DNA of 64,000 nucleotides from UMGS1933 sp045593405 (lineage in GTDB: Bacteria; Bacillota; Clostridia; TANB77; CAG-508), in assembly GCA_045593405.1 (NCBI GenBank), contig JAZNWN010000015.1, positions 1 through 64,000 of the forward strand, given 5' to 3'. The position numbers and the translations under genes are program-made. Below the pieces are notes generated by a model. The model searched no databases and was not told the origin of the DNA. It saw only the letters and a program-made list of their open reading frames with translations. This document shows positions 52,772 through 60,497 of the stretch, one piece after another (the first letter of the stretch is position 1; every line of letters begins with the position of its first letter).

Positions 52772-52851
52772 TGCAGGTCGCCCAAGGGTGCGACCCCTAC
52801 ATTTTTTATATCATTATTGACGGGCAGGGATGGAACCCTGCCCCCTACAGA
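52772..52851. repeat. dispersed palindromic repeat, family A (two hairpins)
   Basis: CAGGTCGCCCAAGGGTGCGA with CCCCTACA, then GGGCAGGGATGGAACCCTGC with CCCCTACA. Confidence 0.75.
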
Positions 52852-52854
52852 TAA

Positions 52855-54162
52855 TTATTTCATCATTTCTATAATTTCTTCTACTGTTTTTTGTTCTTGG
52901 TCTCCTGTTTCCATATTTTTTAGTGTTAACCTTCCTGTTTTTATTTCGTCTTCTCCTATTACAATTACATATGGAATTCTCAATTTATCTGCATATTTAA
53001 ATTTTGCTTTTATTTTTTTATTATCAAAATATATTTCTGTGTTTATTCTTGCTCTTCTTAATTTGCTTGCAACTTCAATTGATGGTTTTAAATCCTCTAC
53101 CATTGAAATTATCAATATATCTGATATTGAGCTTTTATTTGCTTTTATTAATCCTAAATCATCTAATACAAAGAATAGTCTTGTAAGTCCTATAGACATT
53201 CCTACTCCTGGAAGTTGTTTGTCCGTATAGAATCCAGCCAAGTCATTATATCTTCCACCTGAGCATACACTTCCTATAGATTTATATTCATCTAAGAATG
53301 TTTCATAAACAGTTCCTGTGTAATAGTCTAATCCCCTTGCAATACTTAAATCTAGCATAAAATAATCATCTGGAACACCAAATACTCTTATATATTTTAC
53401 TACTTCTTTTAATTCTTCTAATCCTTTTATAAATGTTTCATTCTCTACATTTAATTTTGATAATGCATCTATTTTTTCATCTGTTGTTCCATTTATTTTT
53501 ATAAAATTTAAAATAAATTCAGCTTTTTCTTTTGATATACTTAATTCCTCTAGTTCTTCCTTTACTTTTTCTTCTCCTGCTTTTTCTATTTTGTCAATCG
53601 CTCTCATTATGTCTTGACTTATTTCTTTTGCATTTATGTATTCAAATATTCCATTTAATATTTTTCTGTTATTAATTCTTATTGTGAATTTCCCTAATCC
53701 TAATTCGTTAAATACATCATAAATAATACTTGGGATTTCTGCATCATTTATTATATTTAACTCTCCATCCCCAATTATATCTATATCACATTGGTAAAAT
53801 TCTCTATATCTTCCTTTTTGTGCACGTTCTCCTCTATATACTTTTCCAATTTGATATCTTCTAAAAGGGAAACTAAGTTGTCCTTGATATTCTGCTACAT
53901 ATTTTGCAAGTGGAACTGTTAAGTCAAATCTTAAAGTTAATTCATTATCTCCTTTTGTAAATGAATATACTTGTTTCTCTGTTTCTCCACCAGCTTTTGC
54001 AAGTAGTACTTTTGAGCTTTCAATTACTGGCGTATCTATTGGTAAAAATCCATATTTCTCATATGTTTTTTGTATTTTTTCCTTCATTTGATTAAATAGT
54101 ATTTGCTTATCTGGCATTAATTCCATAAATCCAGGCAAGGTTCTTGGTTCGATTTTATTCAC
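52855..54162 (-). CDS. hisS: histidyl-tRNA synthetase
   Basis: 435 residues. Class II motif 2 in RYQIGKVYRGERAQKGRYREFYQCDIDI, motif 3 PGVGMSIGLTRL, and the His-specific ARGLDYYTGTVYE; C-terminal anticodon-binding domain (about 335-430). ATG at 54162 follows AAGGAGGGA. No T-box leader is visible in the gap. Confidence 0.97.
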   Translation of the reverse strand: MNKIEPRTLPGFMELMPDKQILFNQMKEKIQKTYEKYGFLPIDTPVIESSKVLLAKAGGETEKQVYSFTKGDNELTLRFDLTVPLAKYVAEYQGQLSFPFRRYQIGKVYRGERAQKGRYREFYQCDIDIIGDGELNIINDAEIPSIIYDVFNELGLGKFTIRINNRKILNGIFEYINAKEISQDIMRAIDKIEKAGEEKVKEELEELSISKEKAEFILNFIKINGTTDEKIDALSKLNVENETFIKGLEELKEVVKYIRVFGVPDDYFMLDLSIARGLDYYTGTVYETFLDEYKSIGSVCSGGRYNDLAGFYTDKQLPGVGMSIGLTRLFFVLDDLGLIKANKSSISDILIISMVEDLKPSIEVASKLRRARINTEIYFDNKKIKAKFKYADKLRIPYVIVIGEDEIKTGRLTLKNMETGDQEQKTVEEIIEMMK

Positions 54163-54198
54163 GTGTGTTCCCTCCTTTATGTTATTTCCTTTAATTGT

Positions 54199-54263
54199 GT
54201 AGTGGTCGGTCTTGATCGACCCGCAAATTACATTTATTCGGGCTGGTCAAGACCAGCCCCTAC
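54199..54263. repeat. dispersed palindromic repeat, family A (two hairpins)
   Basis: GTAGTGGTCGGTCTTGATCG with ACC, then GGGCTGGTCAAGACCAGCCC with CTACA; closely similar to the copy at 1387. Confidence 0.75.
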
Positions 54264-54265
54264 AA

Positions 54266-56233
54266 TTATTCTATCGTTATCTCTGTTTGTGTATTTAAAT
54301 TAAACTCTGTTGTTCTTTTTGTACTTCCATCTATTATAACCTTTACAACAACAGTTCCCCTTCCAGTTGTTGTAAGTTTAACGCTTGTGTTGTCCTTACT
54401 TACAGTTTTAGATTCTATTTGTTCTCCATCTACTGTTACTTTTAATCCTACTGTTCCTGGTTCCTTTGTTACAGTTTCCCCTTCTTCATTTTCTTCTGTT
54501 TCTGGTGTATAGCCTACTATTGATGCTACATTTATATTTATTGTTCCTGTTTTCAATTCACTATAAGTATTTATTGTAATTGAAATCTCTGTATCCTTGT
54601 CTACCATGCTTTTTGGAGATACTGTTTGAGAAACTACTCCAGGACCTTTGCTAGAGTCATTTATTGTACTTGTGCTTTTCCATTTTAGTTTTGCGTCTGT
54701 TAATGCTTTTTTTGCAGTTTCTTCTGTCATTCCTGTCAAATCTGGTACTTCTACTTGTTCTATACCTAAACTTACTTTTATTTTTATTGTACTGCCTTTA
54801 AGAATTTCTTCTCCTTCTGCGACATCTTGTTCTATTACATAATCTTTTTCTATTTCATCACTATTTTCCTCTTCTACTTCTGCTACTAATCCTAAACCTT
54901 TTAATTCATTAATTGCCTCATCTCTTTTTTTGCCAACTACTTTTGTTACAGTTACCAATTCTTGACCCTTACTTATAACTACTTTTACTTTCGAACCTTC
55001 TTTTACGGTATAATTCTCTTGGTAAATTGGATCTTGACTTATAATTTTTCCTGTTTCTATTTCAACATGAAAATCTTCCTCTGTTTCTAAAACTAGTCCT
55101 GCTGCTTCAGCTGCAACATTTGCCTCATCTAGTGTCATTCCTGCAAAATTTGGGAGTGCCACATCTTTTACTCTTCCAAGACTTAAAGCAAATAATGTTA
55201 TACACATTGTAACTACAAACACAAATATAAAAGATGCAATTATCGCAATCCATTTTTGTATTGGATGTTTTTCAAAATGTTTTTTAATTTTAGCTATTTT
55301 TCCTTCTTTTTCTCTTGAATGTTTTTCTTTTTTATTATCATAATCTAATGAAATTCTTTTTGTTGCAAATTCATCTACTTCAGGAATAGGCCTTACAAAT
55401 GAACCCATTTCATCCTTTAGGCACATTTCTAAATCTTTAATCATTTCTGATGCAGACTCATACCTCATAGTTGGCTCCTTTTGCATTGCTTTTAATATTA
55501 TTTTATTTAACTTTACTGGTATTTGTTTATTAAAAACAATTGGTTCAACAGGTTCTTCTTGCATATGTTTTAATGCAACAGAAACTGGTGTATCTGCATC
55601 AAAAGGTACCTTTCCTGTTACCATTTCATACATTACAACTCCTAATGAGTAAAGATCAGATTTTGCATCTGTATGTCCGCCTTTTGCATGTTCTGGTGAA
55701 AAATAATGTACAGATCCTGTTGTTACGCCAAATGCTGTAATTGTTGAGTTTGATACTGCTTTTGCAATTCCAAAGTCTGTTACTTTTGCAACACCTTCTT
55801 CTGTAATTATAATATTGTGTGGTTTTATATCTCTATGAACTATATTATTTTTATGAGCTTTTTCTAAGCCTCTTCCAATTTGAACAGCTAAATCTACTGC
55901 CCACTTCCAAGCTAATGCCCCATCTTCTACTATAATCTCTTTTAATGTTTTTCCTTTTACAAGCTCCATTACTATATAGTATAAATTCCCTTCATGTCCT
56001 ACATCATATACAGATACTATATTTGGATGTGTTAAACTTGCTGCTGACTGAGCTTCTACATTAAATCTTTTTATAAATTCGTTATCTGTTGTAAATTCAT
56101 CTCTTAATATTTTTACAGCTACTTCTCTTTTTAGTACATGGCATTTAGCTCTGTATACTGTTGCCATTCCACCTGTACCAATTTTTTCTATTATTTCGTA
56201 CCTATTACCAAGAATTTTCCCTTGTAAATTCAT
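54266..56233 (-). CDS. prkC: Ser/Thr protein kinase with PASTA repeats
   Basis: 655 residues. Kinase domain about 10-275 with GTGGMATVYRA, VAVKIL-type Lys, HRDIKPHNIIITEEG and DFGIAKAV; juxtamembrane basic stretch, one membrane helix (about 333-357), then three PASTA repeats (about 360-565) and a C-terminal beta domain outside. It senses muropeptides and peptidoglycan fragments; in spore-formers PrkC promotes germination. Upstream gene prpC is its partner phosphatase. Confidence 0.95.
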   Translation of the reverse strand: MNLQGKILGNRYEIIEKIGTGGMATVYRAKCHVLKREVAVKILRDEFTTDNEFIKRFNVEAQSAASLTHPNIVSVYDVGHEGNLYYIVMELVKGKTLKEIIVEDGALAWKWAVDLAVQIGRGLEKAHKNNIVHRDIKPHNIIITEEGVAKVTDFGIAKAVSNSTITAFGVTTGSVHYFSPEHAKGGHTDAKSDLYSLGVVMYEMVTGKVPFDADTPVSVALKHMQEEPVEPIVFNKQIPVKLNKIILKAMQKEPTMRYESASEMIKDLEMCLKDEMGSFVRPIPEVDEFATKRISLDYDNKKEKHSREKEGKIAKIKKHFEKHPIQKWIAIIASFIFVFVVTMCITLFALSLGRVKDVALPNFAGMTLDEANVAAEAAGLVLETEEDFHVEIETGKIISQDPIYQENYTVKEGSKVKVVISKGQELVTVTKVVGKKRDEAINELKGLGLVAEVEEENSDEIEKDYVIEQDVAEGEEILKGSTIKIKVSLGIEQVEVPDLTGMTEETAKKALTDAKLKWKSTSTINDSSKGPGVVSQTVSPKSMVDKDTEISITINTYSELKTGTININVASIVGYTPETEENEEGETVTKEPGTVGLKVTVDGEQIESKTVSKDNTSVKLTTTGRGTVVVKVIIDGSTKRTTEFNLNTQTEITIE

Positions 56234-56251
56234 ATTTTAAACCTCCAAAAT

Positions 56252-56974
56252 CTAATTTTTTATTATGATAAGAGTTATATTATCTAGTCCTCCATTAAGA
56301 TTCGCTTCATTTACTAGTTTATCAGCCGCTTCATTTATATTACTACTTATTATATTATGTATCTGTTCTTCTGATACCATATTTGTCAAACCATCTGAAC
56401 AAATCAAAACCACATCATCTTTTAAAAACTTTTTATAAAAAACATTGACTTCTAAATCCGTTTCACATCCCAAAGCTTTAACTAACATGTTTTTCTTAGG
56501 ATGGTTTTTAGCTTCTTCTTTTGTTATTGTTCCGTCTTCTACTAGTTTTTGTACATAGCTATCATCTTTTGTTAGTTTTCTAATTATTCCTTGTCTTAAT
56601 CTATATACTCTACTATCACCAACGTGCCCGATAAACATTTTATCTTTATATATTAAACAAATTTCTAAAGTTGTTCCCATTTGCTCTAATTCGGGCTTCT
56701 CTTGCGCTTTTTTATGAACTTGTTGATTGGCATATTCCATAGCATTTTTTATTATATCTAATATTTCTTCTTTTTTATATTCTAGATTTTTATCAAAATG
56801 TTCTGTAATGTAGTCTTTTGCTGAAAGTGTTGCAAGTTTACTTGCTATTTCTCCTCCAGCATAGCCTCCCATTCCATCTGCTAATATATTTATACATCCA
56901 TCATCACTTATATAATAATAGTCTTGATTCTTTTTTCTCTCTTTCCCAATATCTGTCTTCCCATAGTTTAACAT
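56252..56974 (-). CDS. prpC: PP2C-type Ser/Thr protein phosphatase
   Basis: 240 residues with the PPM signatures: DGMGGYAGGEIASKLA, GHVGDSRVYRLR, CSDGLTNMV and GLDNITLIIIKN, giving the metal-binding Asp residues. It reverses PrkC phosphorylation. ATG at 56974 has GAGGTG; it overlaps the rlmN stop by seven bases, so the order rlmN-prpC-prkC is translationally coupled. Confidence 0.94.
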   Translation of the reverse strand: MLNYGKTDIGKERKKNQDYYYISDDGCINILADGMGGYAGGEIASKLATLSAKDYITEHFDKNLEYKKEEILDIIKNAMEYANQQVHKKAQEKPELEQMGTTLEICLIYKDKMFIGHVGDSRVYRLRQGIIRKLTKDDSYVQKLVEDGTITKEEAKNHPKKNMLVKALGCETDLEVNVFYKKFLKDDVVLICSDGLTNMVSEEQIHNIISSNINEAADKLVNEANLNGGLDNITLIIIKN

Positions 56975-58002
56975 TTTTTCACCTCTTTTTTCCTTAGTTG
57001 CCCACATGCTGCATCTATATCTGAACCTAATTCTCTTCTAATTGTTGCAACTATTCCATGACTATTTAAGTAATCTCTAAACTTCATTATATTTTCATTT
57101 GTACTTTTATTATATTTACCATTATCTATTTTATTTATTGGTATTAAGTTTACATGGCAAAGCATTCCTTTTAATAATTTTACTAAATCTCTTGCATCTT
57201 CTAAATTATCATTATTTTCTTTTGCCAAAGCATATTCAAAAGATATTCTTCTATTAGTTTTTTCTATATAATATTTACATGCTTTAATCAATTCTTCTAT
57301 GTGATACACATTATTTATTGGCATCATTTCACTTCTTTTTTCATTTGAAGCACTATGAAGTGAAATTGATAATGTGCATTGCATATCTTTATCTGCTAGC
57401 TCATATATTTTAGGAACAATTCCGCTTGTTGATATACTTATATGTCTTGCTCCTATATTAATTCCTTTTTGGCTATTTAATAATGAAATTGCTTTTAAAA
57501 CATTTTCAAAATTGTCTAGTGGTTCTCCTATTCCCATAAAAACCACATTTGATATTTTAACTCCAACATCTCTTTCAATAGCTTGTAATTGTTCCACAAT
57601 TTCCCCTGCTTCTAAATTTCTTGCAAATTTTACTCCTGTTGATGCGCAGAATTTACATCCCATTTTACATCCAATTTGAGATGACACACAAATTGTATAC
57701 CCATGTTTATATTGCATAAGAACAGATTCTATTGCATTTCCATCTAAAACGTCAAAAAGATATTTTTTTGTTCCATCTTTAGATTCTTGTTTTGTAATTA
57801 TTTTAAAAATATGCAAATCATAGTTTTCTTTTAATCTCTCTCTTAAAGTCAATGGTAAATTTGCCATATCATCAAAACTTGTGACATTTTCTTTATATAT
57901 CCAATTGAAAATTTGCTCTGCTCTATATTTCTTTTCTCCTAGATTTTCTACTATTTTTTGTAATTCCTCTAAATTGTAATTTTTTATATTATTTTTTAGC
58001 AT
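56968..58002 (-). CDS. rlmN: 23S rRNA/tRNA adenine C2-methyltransferase RlmN
   Basis: 344 residues. Radical-SAM cysteines in CKMGCKFCASTG (CxxxCxxC), GIGEPLDNFENV, SLHSASNEKRSEMMPIN and the C-terminal CGQLRKK with the methyl-carrying Cys. It methylates A2503 and tRNA A37. ATG at 58002 with GAAGGAAG. First gene of rlmN-prpC-prkC, the usual order in clostridia. Confidence 0.97.
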   Translation of the reverse strand: MLKNNIKNYNLEELQKIVENLGEKKYRAEQIFNWIYKENVTSFDDMANLPLTLRERLKENYDLHIFKIITKQESKDGTKKYLFDVLDGNAIESVLMQYKHGYTICVSSQIGCKMGCKFCASTGVKFARNLEAGEIVEQLQAIERDVGVKISNVVFMGIGEPLDNFENVLKAISLLNSQKGINIGARHISISTSGIVPKIYELADKDMQCTLSISLHSASNEKRSEMMPINNVYHIEELIKACKYYIEKTNRRISFEYALAKENNDNLEDARDLVKLLKGMLCHVNLIPINKIDNGKYNKSTNENIMKFRDYLNSHGIVATIRRELGSDIDAACGQLRKKEVKKC

Positions 58003-58077
58003 AAAACTTCCTTCTATTCTAATTTTACGTTTATTATTTTATCACAATAGGCTTCTTATTACAAGAAAATTTATAAA

Positions 58078-58130
58078 AATAGTGAATAATACAAATGCGC
58101 TATTTTCACATCTATATTATTCACTATCAT
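58078..58130. repeat. family C repeat, third copy
   Basis: ATAGTGAATAATACAAATGC against CTATATTATTCACTAT, inverted arms. Confidence 0.55.
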
Positions 58131-58159
58131 CCCTTTTCTGTGACTGTTAAGTCTAACAT

Positions 58160-58235
58160 TGGAGCTTCCTGTCAGATTTGAACTGACGACCTATTGATTA
58201 CTAATCAATTGCTCTACCAGCTGAGCTAAGGAAGC
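58160..58235 (-). tRNA. tRNA-Thr with AGT anticodon
   Basis: 76 nt, all stems paired, CCA encoded; bases 32-38 are TTAGTAA, so the anticodon is AGT, reading ACU. An A at position 34 is unusual in bacteria outside tRNA-Arg(ACG). No tRNA-3' element behind it, unlike the other clusters here. Confidence 0.9.
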
Positions 58236-58241
58236 AAGTTA

Positions 58242-58270
58242 TTAGGGCAAGGATGGAGCCTTGCCCCTAC
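58242..58270. repeat. dispersed palindromic repeat, family A
   Basis: AGGGCAAGGATGGAGCCTTG then CCCCTACA; it lies between the tRNA-Thr and its likely promoter near 58277-58310. Confidence 0.65.
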
Positions 58271-58303
58271 AAATTCATAATTATATATTTTGTATAATTA
58301 AAA

Positions 58304-58942
58304 TCAATCTTCTGTCATTATATTTTTACTAGCTTTTTTTCTTATTCTTTGTATTGCATTATCTACAGATTTAACTGGTGCCTCTAGTTTTTCAGCTATA
58401 CTTACATAGCTTTCTCCTCTAGCATATCTTGTTAATACTTGTTTTTCAAAGGTACTTAAATTTTTATCTATTCTTGTTTCTATGTTTTTATAATATTCTT
58501 TTTTAGTAATGGTTTCCAGCGGATCCTCTAATACTTGCATATCCAATTTTTCTAATAATTCACTATCTGAATCATCATCATATGCACTGGCATTTAGTGA
58601 TATAGATGAATTTAATGGCATGTGTTTTTGTCTGTTAGAAGTTTTTATTGCTGTAATTAACTGTCTTTCTATACATAAATTGGCAAACGATTTAAAGGAA
58701 TTCTCTTTACTTAAATCAAAGCTTTTTATTGCCTTGTAAAGACCAATCATTCCTTCTTGAATAATATCTTCTTTTTCCGCACCAATTATAAAGTATTTGT
58801 TAACTTTCATATCTACTAAATCTTTATATCTATTTAACAAATATTCTAGTGCATCCTTATCCCCATCTTTAGCAATTTGTGCCAACTCTTCATCTGTTTT
58901 ATTTAAGCCGTCTTTTAATGAGAATGTTGTTTGTAATACCAT
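58304..58942 (-). CDS. sigH: sigma-70 family factor, SigH (Spo0H) type
   Basis: 212 residues: region 2 with EYLLNRYKDLVDMKVNKYF, AEKEDIIQEGMIGLYKAIKSFD and SFKSFANLCIERQLITAIK, region 4 with LSTFEKQVLTRYARGESYVS and an HTH. The size and these motifs fit SigH, which starts sporulation and stationary-phase transcription. ATG at 58942 has GGAGG-like AAGAAGG. Promoter TTGACA-17-TATAAT at 58984-59012, plus a second, stronger one further upstream. Confidence 0.9.
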   Translation of the reverse strand: MVLQTTFSLKDGLNKTDEELAQIAKDGDKDALEYLLNRYKDLVDMKVNKYFIIGAEKEDIIQEGMIGLYKAIKSFDLSKENSFKSFANLCIERQLITAIKTSNRQKHMPLNSSISLNASAYDDDSDSELLEKLDMQVLEDPLETITKKEYYKNIETRIDKNLSTFEKQVLTRYARGESYVSIAEKLEAPVKSVDNAIQRIRKKASKNIMTED

Positions 58943-58983
58943 ATTCCTTCTTTTGCCTCCGCTTTTTGTTCTTATTTTTTATT

Positions 58984-59012
58984 ATTATATTAATTAAGTC
59001 CTTTGGTGTCAA
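58984..59012 (-). promoter_or_regulatory. proximal sigH promoter
   Basis: TTGACA (59007-59012), 17-nt spacer, TATAAT (58984-58989). Confidence 0.75.
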
Positions 59013-59043
59013 GAGTTTTAGCAAATTTTTATTTTTTTATCAT

Positions 59044-59085
59044 AATGAAAAGGAACATTTAATCTATTATCAAATGCTCCTTTTC
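59044..59085. repeat. inverted repeat in the sigH leader
   Basis: GAAAAGGA...TCCTTTTC with a further CATTT/AAATG segment, about 13 paired bases; no T run follows on either strand, so I do not call it an intrinsic terminator. Confidence 0.45.
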
Positions 59086-59102
59086 TAATTAACCTCTTCC
59101 AT
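59085..59102 (-). CDS. possible 5-codon mini-ORF in the sigH leader
   Basis: AAAGGAGGATAT then ATG GAA GAG GTT AAT TAG (MEEVN): a near-perfect ribosome-binding site for an extremely short ORF, downstream of a consensus promoter. It may regulate ribosome loading or leader structure; it could also be chance. Confidence 0.3.
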   Translation of the reverse strand: MEEVN

Positions 59103-59204
59103 ATATCCTCCTTTTTCCTAAAATTTCATTACTTAATGAGTTTTGAAGAGTTATTTATATAATCAACTAGATTGTTACATCTAACATATGCTAGTTGTAA
59201 GTAT

Positions 59205-59233
59205 ATTATAGCATACTTTACATAATATGTCAA
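59205..59233 (-). promoter_or_regulatory. distal promoter of the sigH region
   Basis: Perfect TTGACA (59228-59233), 17-nt spacer, TATAAT (59205-59210); the leader contains stems (ACTAG/CTAGT) and the mini-ORF. Confidence 0.8.
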
Positions 59234-59263
59234 GAATCTCCCTTTTGAGTGTTATTAAAATAA

Positions 59264-59305
59264 TAATTTGTGTGTTTTGTGTTTGGAATTTTGTATTTGG
59301 AAAAT
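59264..59305. repeat. half copy of family B
   Basis: TTTGTGTGTTTTGTGTTTGG then AATTTTGTATTTGG, the left arm only; the right arm is absent. Confidence 0.45.
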
Positions 59306-59316
59306 ATATTATAAAA

Positions 59317-59394
59317 ATGTAGGGGCAGGGTTCCACCCCTGCCCCTACATCAATATTTTTTTGAGCGGGCGGAGATGGAACTCCGCCCCTACAA
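59317..59394. repeat. dispersed palindromic repeat, family A (two hairpins)
   Basis: TGTAGGGGCAGGGTTCCACC with CCTGCCCCTACA, then GGGCGGAGATGGAACTCCGC with CCCTACA. Confidence 0.8.
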
Positions 59395-59425
59395 ATTACG
59401 CCGTAGGTTTTTACCCTACAAACTA

Positions 59426-59566
59426 TTATTTATCTGTATCCTCCCTTTTAGTCATTTCACTCATATCCTTTGCATGCTTTTTTTGTATGTCTAATGGCAA
59501 CCATTGATAAAATGAACACACAAACTCTCCATATTTAGTTGTGTTTTGATTTTTATTTTCTTCCAT
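59426..59566 (-). CDS. 46-residue protein of unknown function behind lexA
   Basis: MEENKNQNTTKYGEFVCSFY, then QWLPLDIQKKHAKDMSEMTK and a charged end. Its AGGGGG ribosome-binding site is the 3' arm of the lexA terminator hairpin, so translation needs read-through and melting of the stem. Not recognised; too short for usual gene callers. Confidence 0.5.
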   Translation of the reverse strand: MEENKNQNTTKYGEFVCSFYQWLPLDIQKKHAKDMSEMTKREDTDK

Positions 59567-59629
59567 AAAAAAAGCCCCCTTATAATATTTTATTTTTATA
59601 ATGAGCTTTTTTATATTATTTTATTCATT

Positions 59630-60274
59630 TTAACTTAATTTTCTAAATACCCCTGCTACTTTTCCTAGTATTTTACAATTTGGTACTATTATTGGATCCA
59701 TTGTGCTGTTTTCTGGTTGTAATCTTATATGGTCTTTTTCTTTATAGAATGTTTTTACTGTTGCTTCTTCTCCTATTAATGCTACTACTATTTCTCCATT
59801 TCTTGCTATATCTTGTTTCTTTACTAGAATATAGTCTCCATCTAAGATTCCCGCTTCTATCATGCTCTCTCCTCTAACTACTAACATAAAACTTTCGCTA
59901 TTTCCTACAAAATCTATTGGTAGAGGGAAAGTATCTGTTATATTTTCTACTGCAAGTATTGGTTCTCCTGCTGTAATTTTTCCTATTACTGGTACTTCCG
60001 CAAGTTCTCTTCCATTATATATTGGTTTTGGCTCTTCTTGTTTTCCACCTTTTAATAATTTTAATGTTCTACCTTTTTGATCTTCTTTTGATATATAACC
60101 TTTTTCTTTTAGTTTTGCTATATAAGTATGAACAGTTGCTGTAGAACTTAGTCCAACTGCTTTTCCAATTTCTCTTACTGATGGCGGATATCCTTTATCA
60201 TTTATTTGTTTTTCTATAAATCTTAGTATTGCCTTTTCTCTTTTATTTAGTTCATCTGCACCTTTTTTTCTCAT
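59630..60274 (-). CDS. lexA: SOS repressor LexA
   Basis: 214 residues. N-terminal winged helix (EIGKAVGLSSTATVHTYIAK), Ala102-Gly103 cleavage site, Ser137 in RGESMIEAGI and Lys174 in ATVKTF as the self-cleavage dyad. It represses the SOS regulon until RecA triggers autocleavage. ATG at 60274 with GGGAG upstream. Its promoter at 60308-60337 is overlapped by the palindrome at 60324-60342. Confidence 0.96.
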   Translation of the reverse strand: MRKKGADELNKREKAILRFIEKQINDKGYPPSVREIGKAVGLSSTATVHTYIAKLKEKGYISKEDQKGRTLKLLKGGKQEEPKPIYNGRELAEVPVIGKITAGEPILAVENITDTFPLPIDFVGNSESFMLVVRGESMIEAGILDGDYILVKKQDIARNGEIVVALIGEEATVKTFYKEKDHIRLQPENSTMDPIIVPNCKILGKVAGVFRKLS

Positions 60275-60307
60275 TTTATAACCACTCCCGAAATTTTATT
60301 TGCCTAT

Positions 60308-60342
60308 ATATTATCACAAGTTGTTTTGTTTGTCAAACAAAA
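60308..60342 (-). promoter_or_regulatory. lexA promoter with an overlapping operator candidate
   Basis: TTGACA (60332-60337), 18-nt spacer, TAATAT (60308-60313). The perfect palindrome TTTTGTTTG-T-CAAACAAAA (60324-60342) covers the -35, a likely LexA site; it differs from the Bacillus CGAAC-type box. Confidence 0.55.
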
Positions 60343-60388
60343 GTTTTATTTTTTTAATCTCTTATAGTTTTTTATATATAATAAAAAT

Positions 60389-60470
60389 GTAGGAGTTAGC
60401 TCTTTATGGCAGCCGGCAAATCATTAAAAGCATTCTTTTCTTTCGGGCGCCTAAGATTGCTCCCCCTACC
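60389..60470. repeat. degenerate family A repeat
   Basis: TGTAGGAGTTAGCTC and GGGCGCCTAAGATTGCTCCC with CCTACC; the arms no longer match well. Confidence 0.4.
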
Positions 60471-60497
60471 TTATTCACAATTAATATAAAATACAAA

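Noticed and set aside
59268..59507. 79-codon plus-strand ORF.
   Set aside because: It runs through a family B half copy and a family A repeat; no promoter or binding site, and the real small gene in this area is on the minus strand at 59426-59566.
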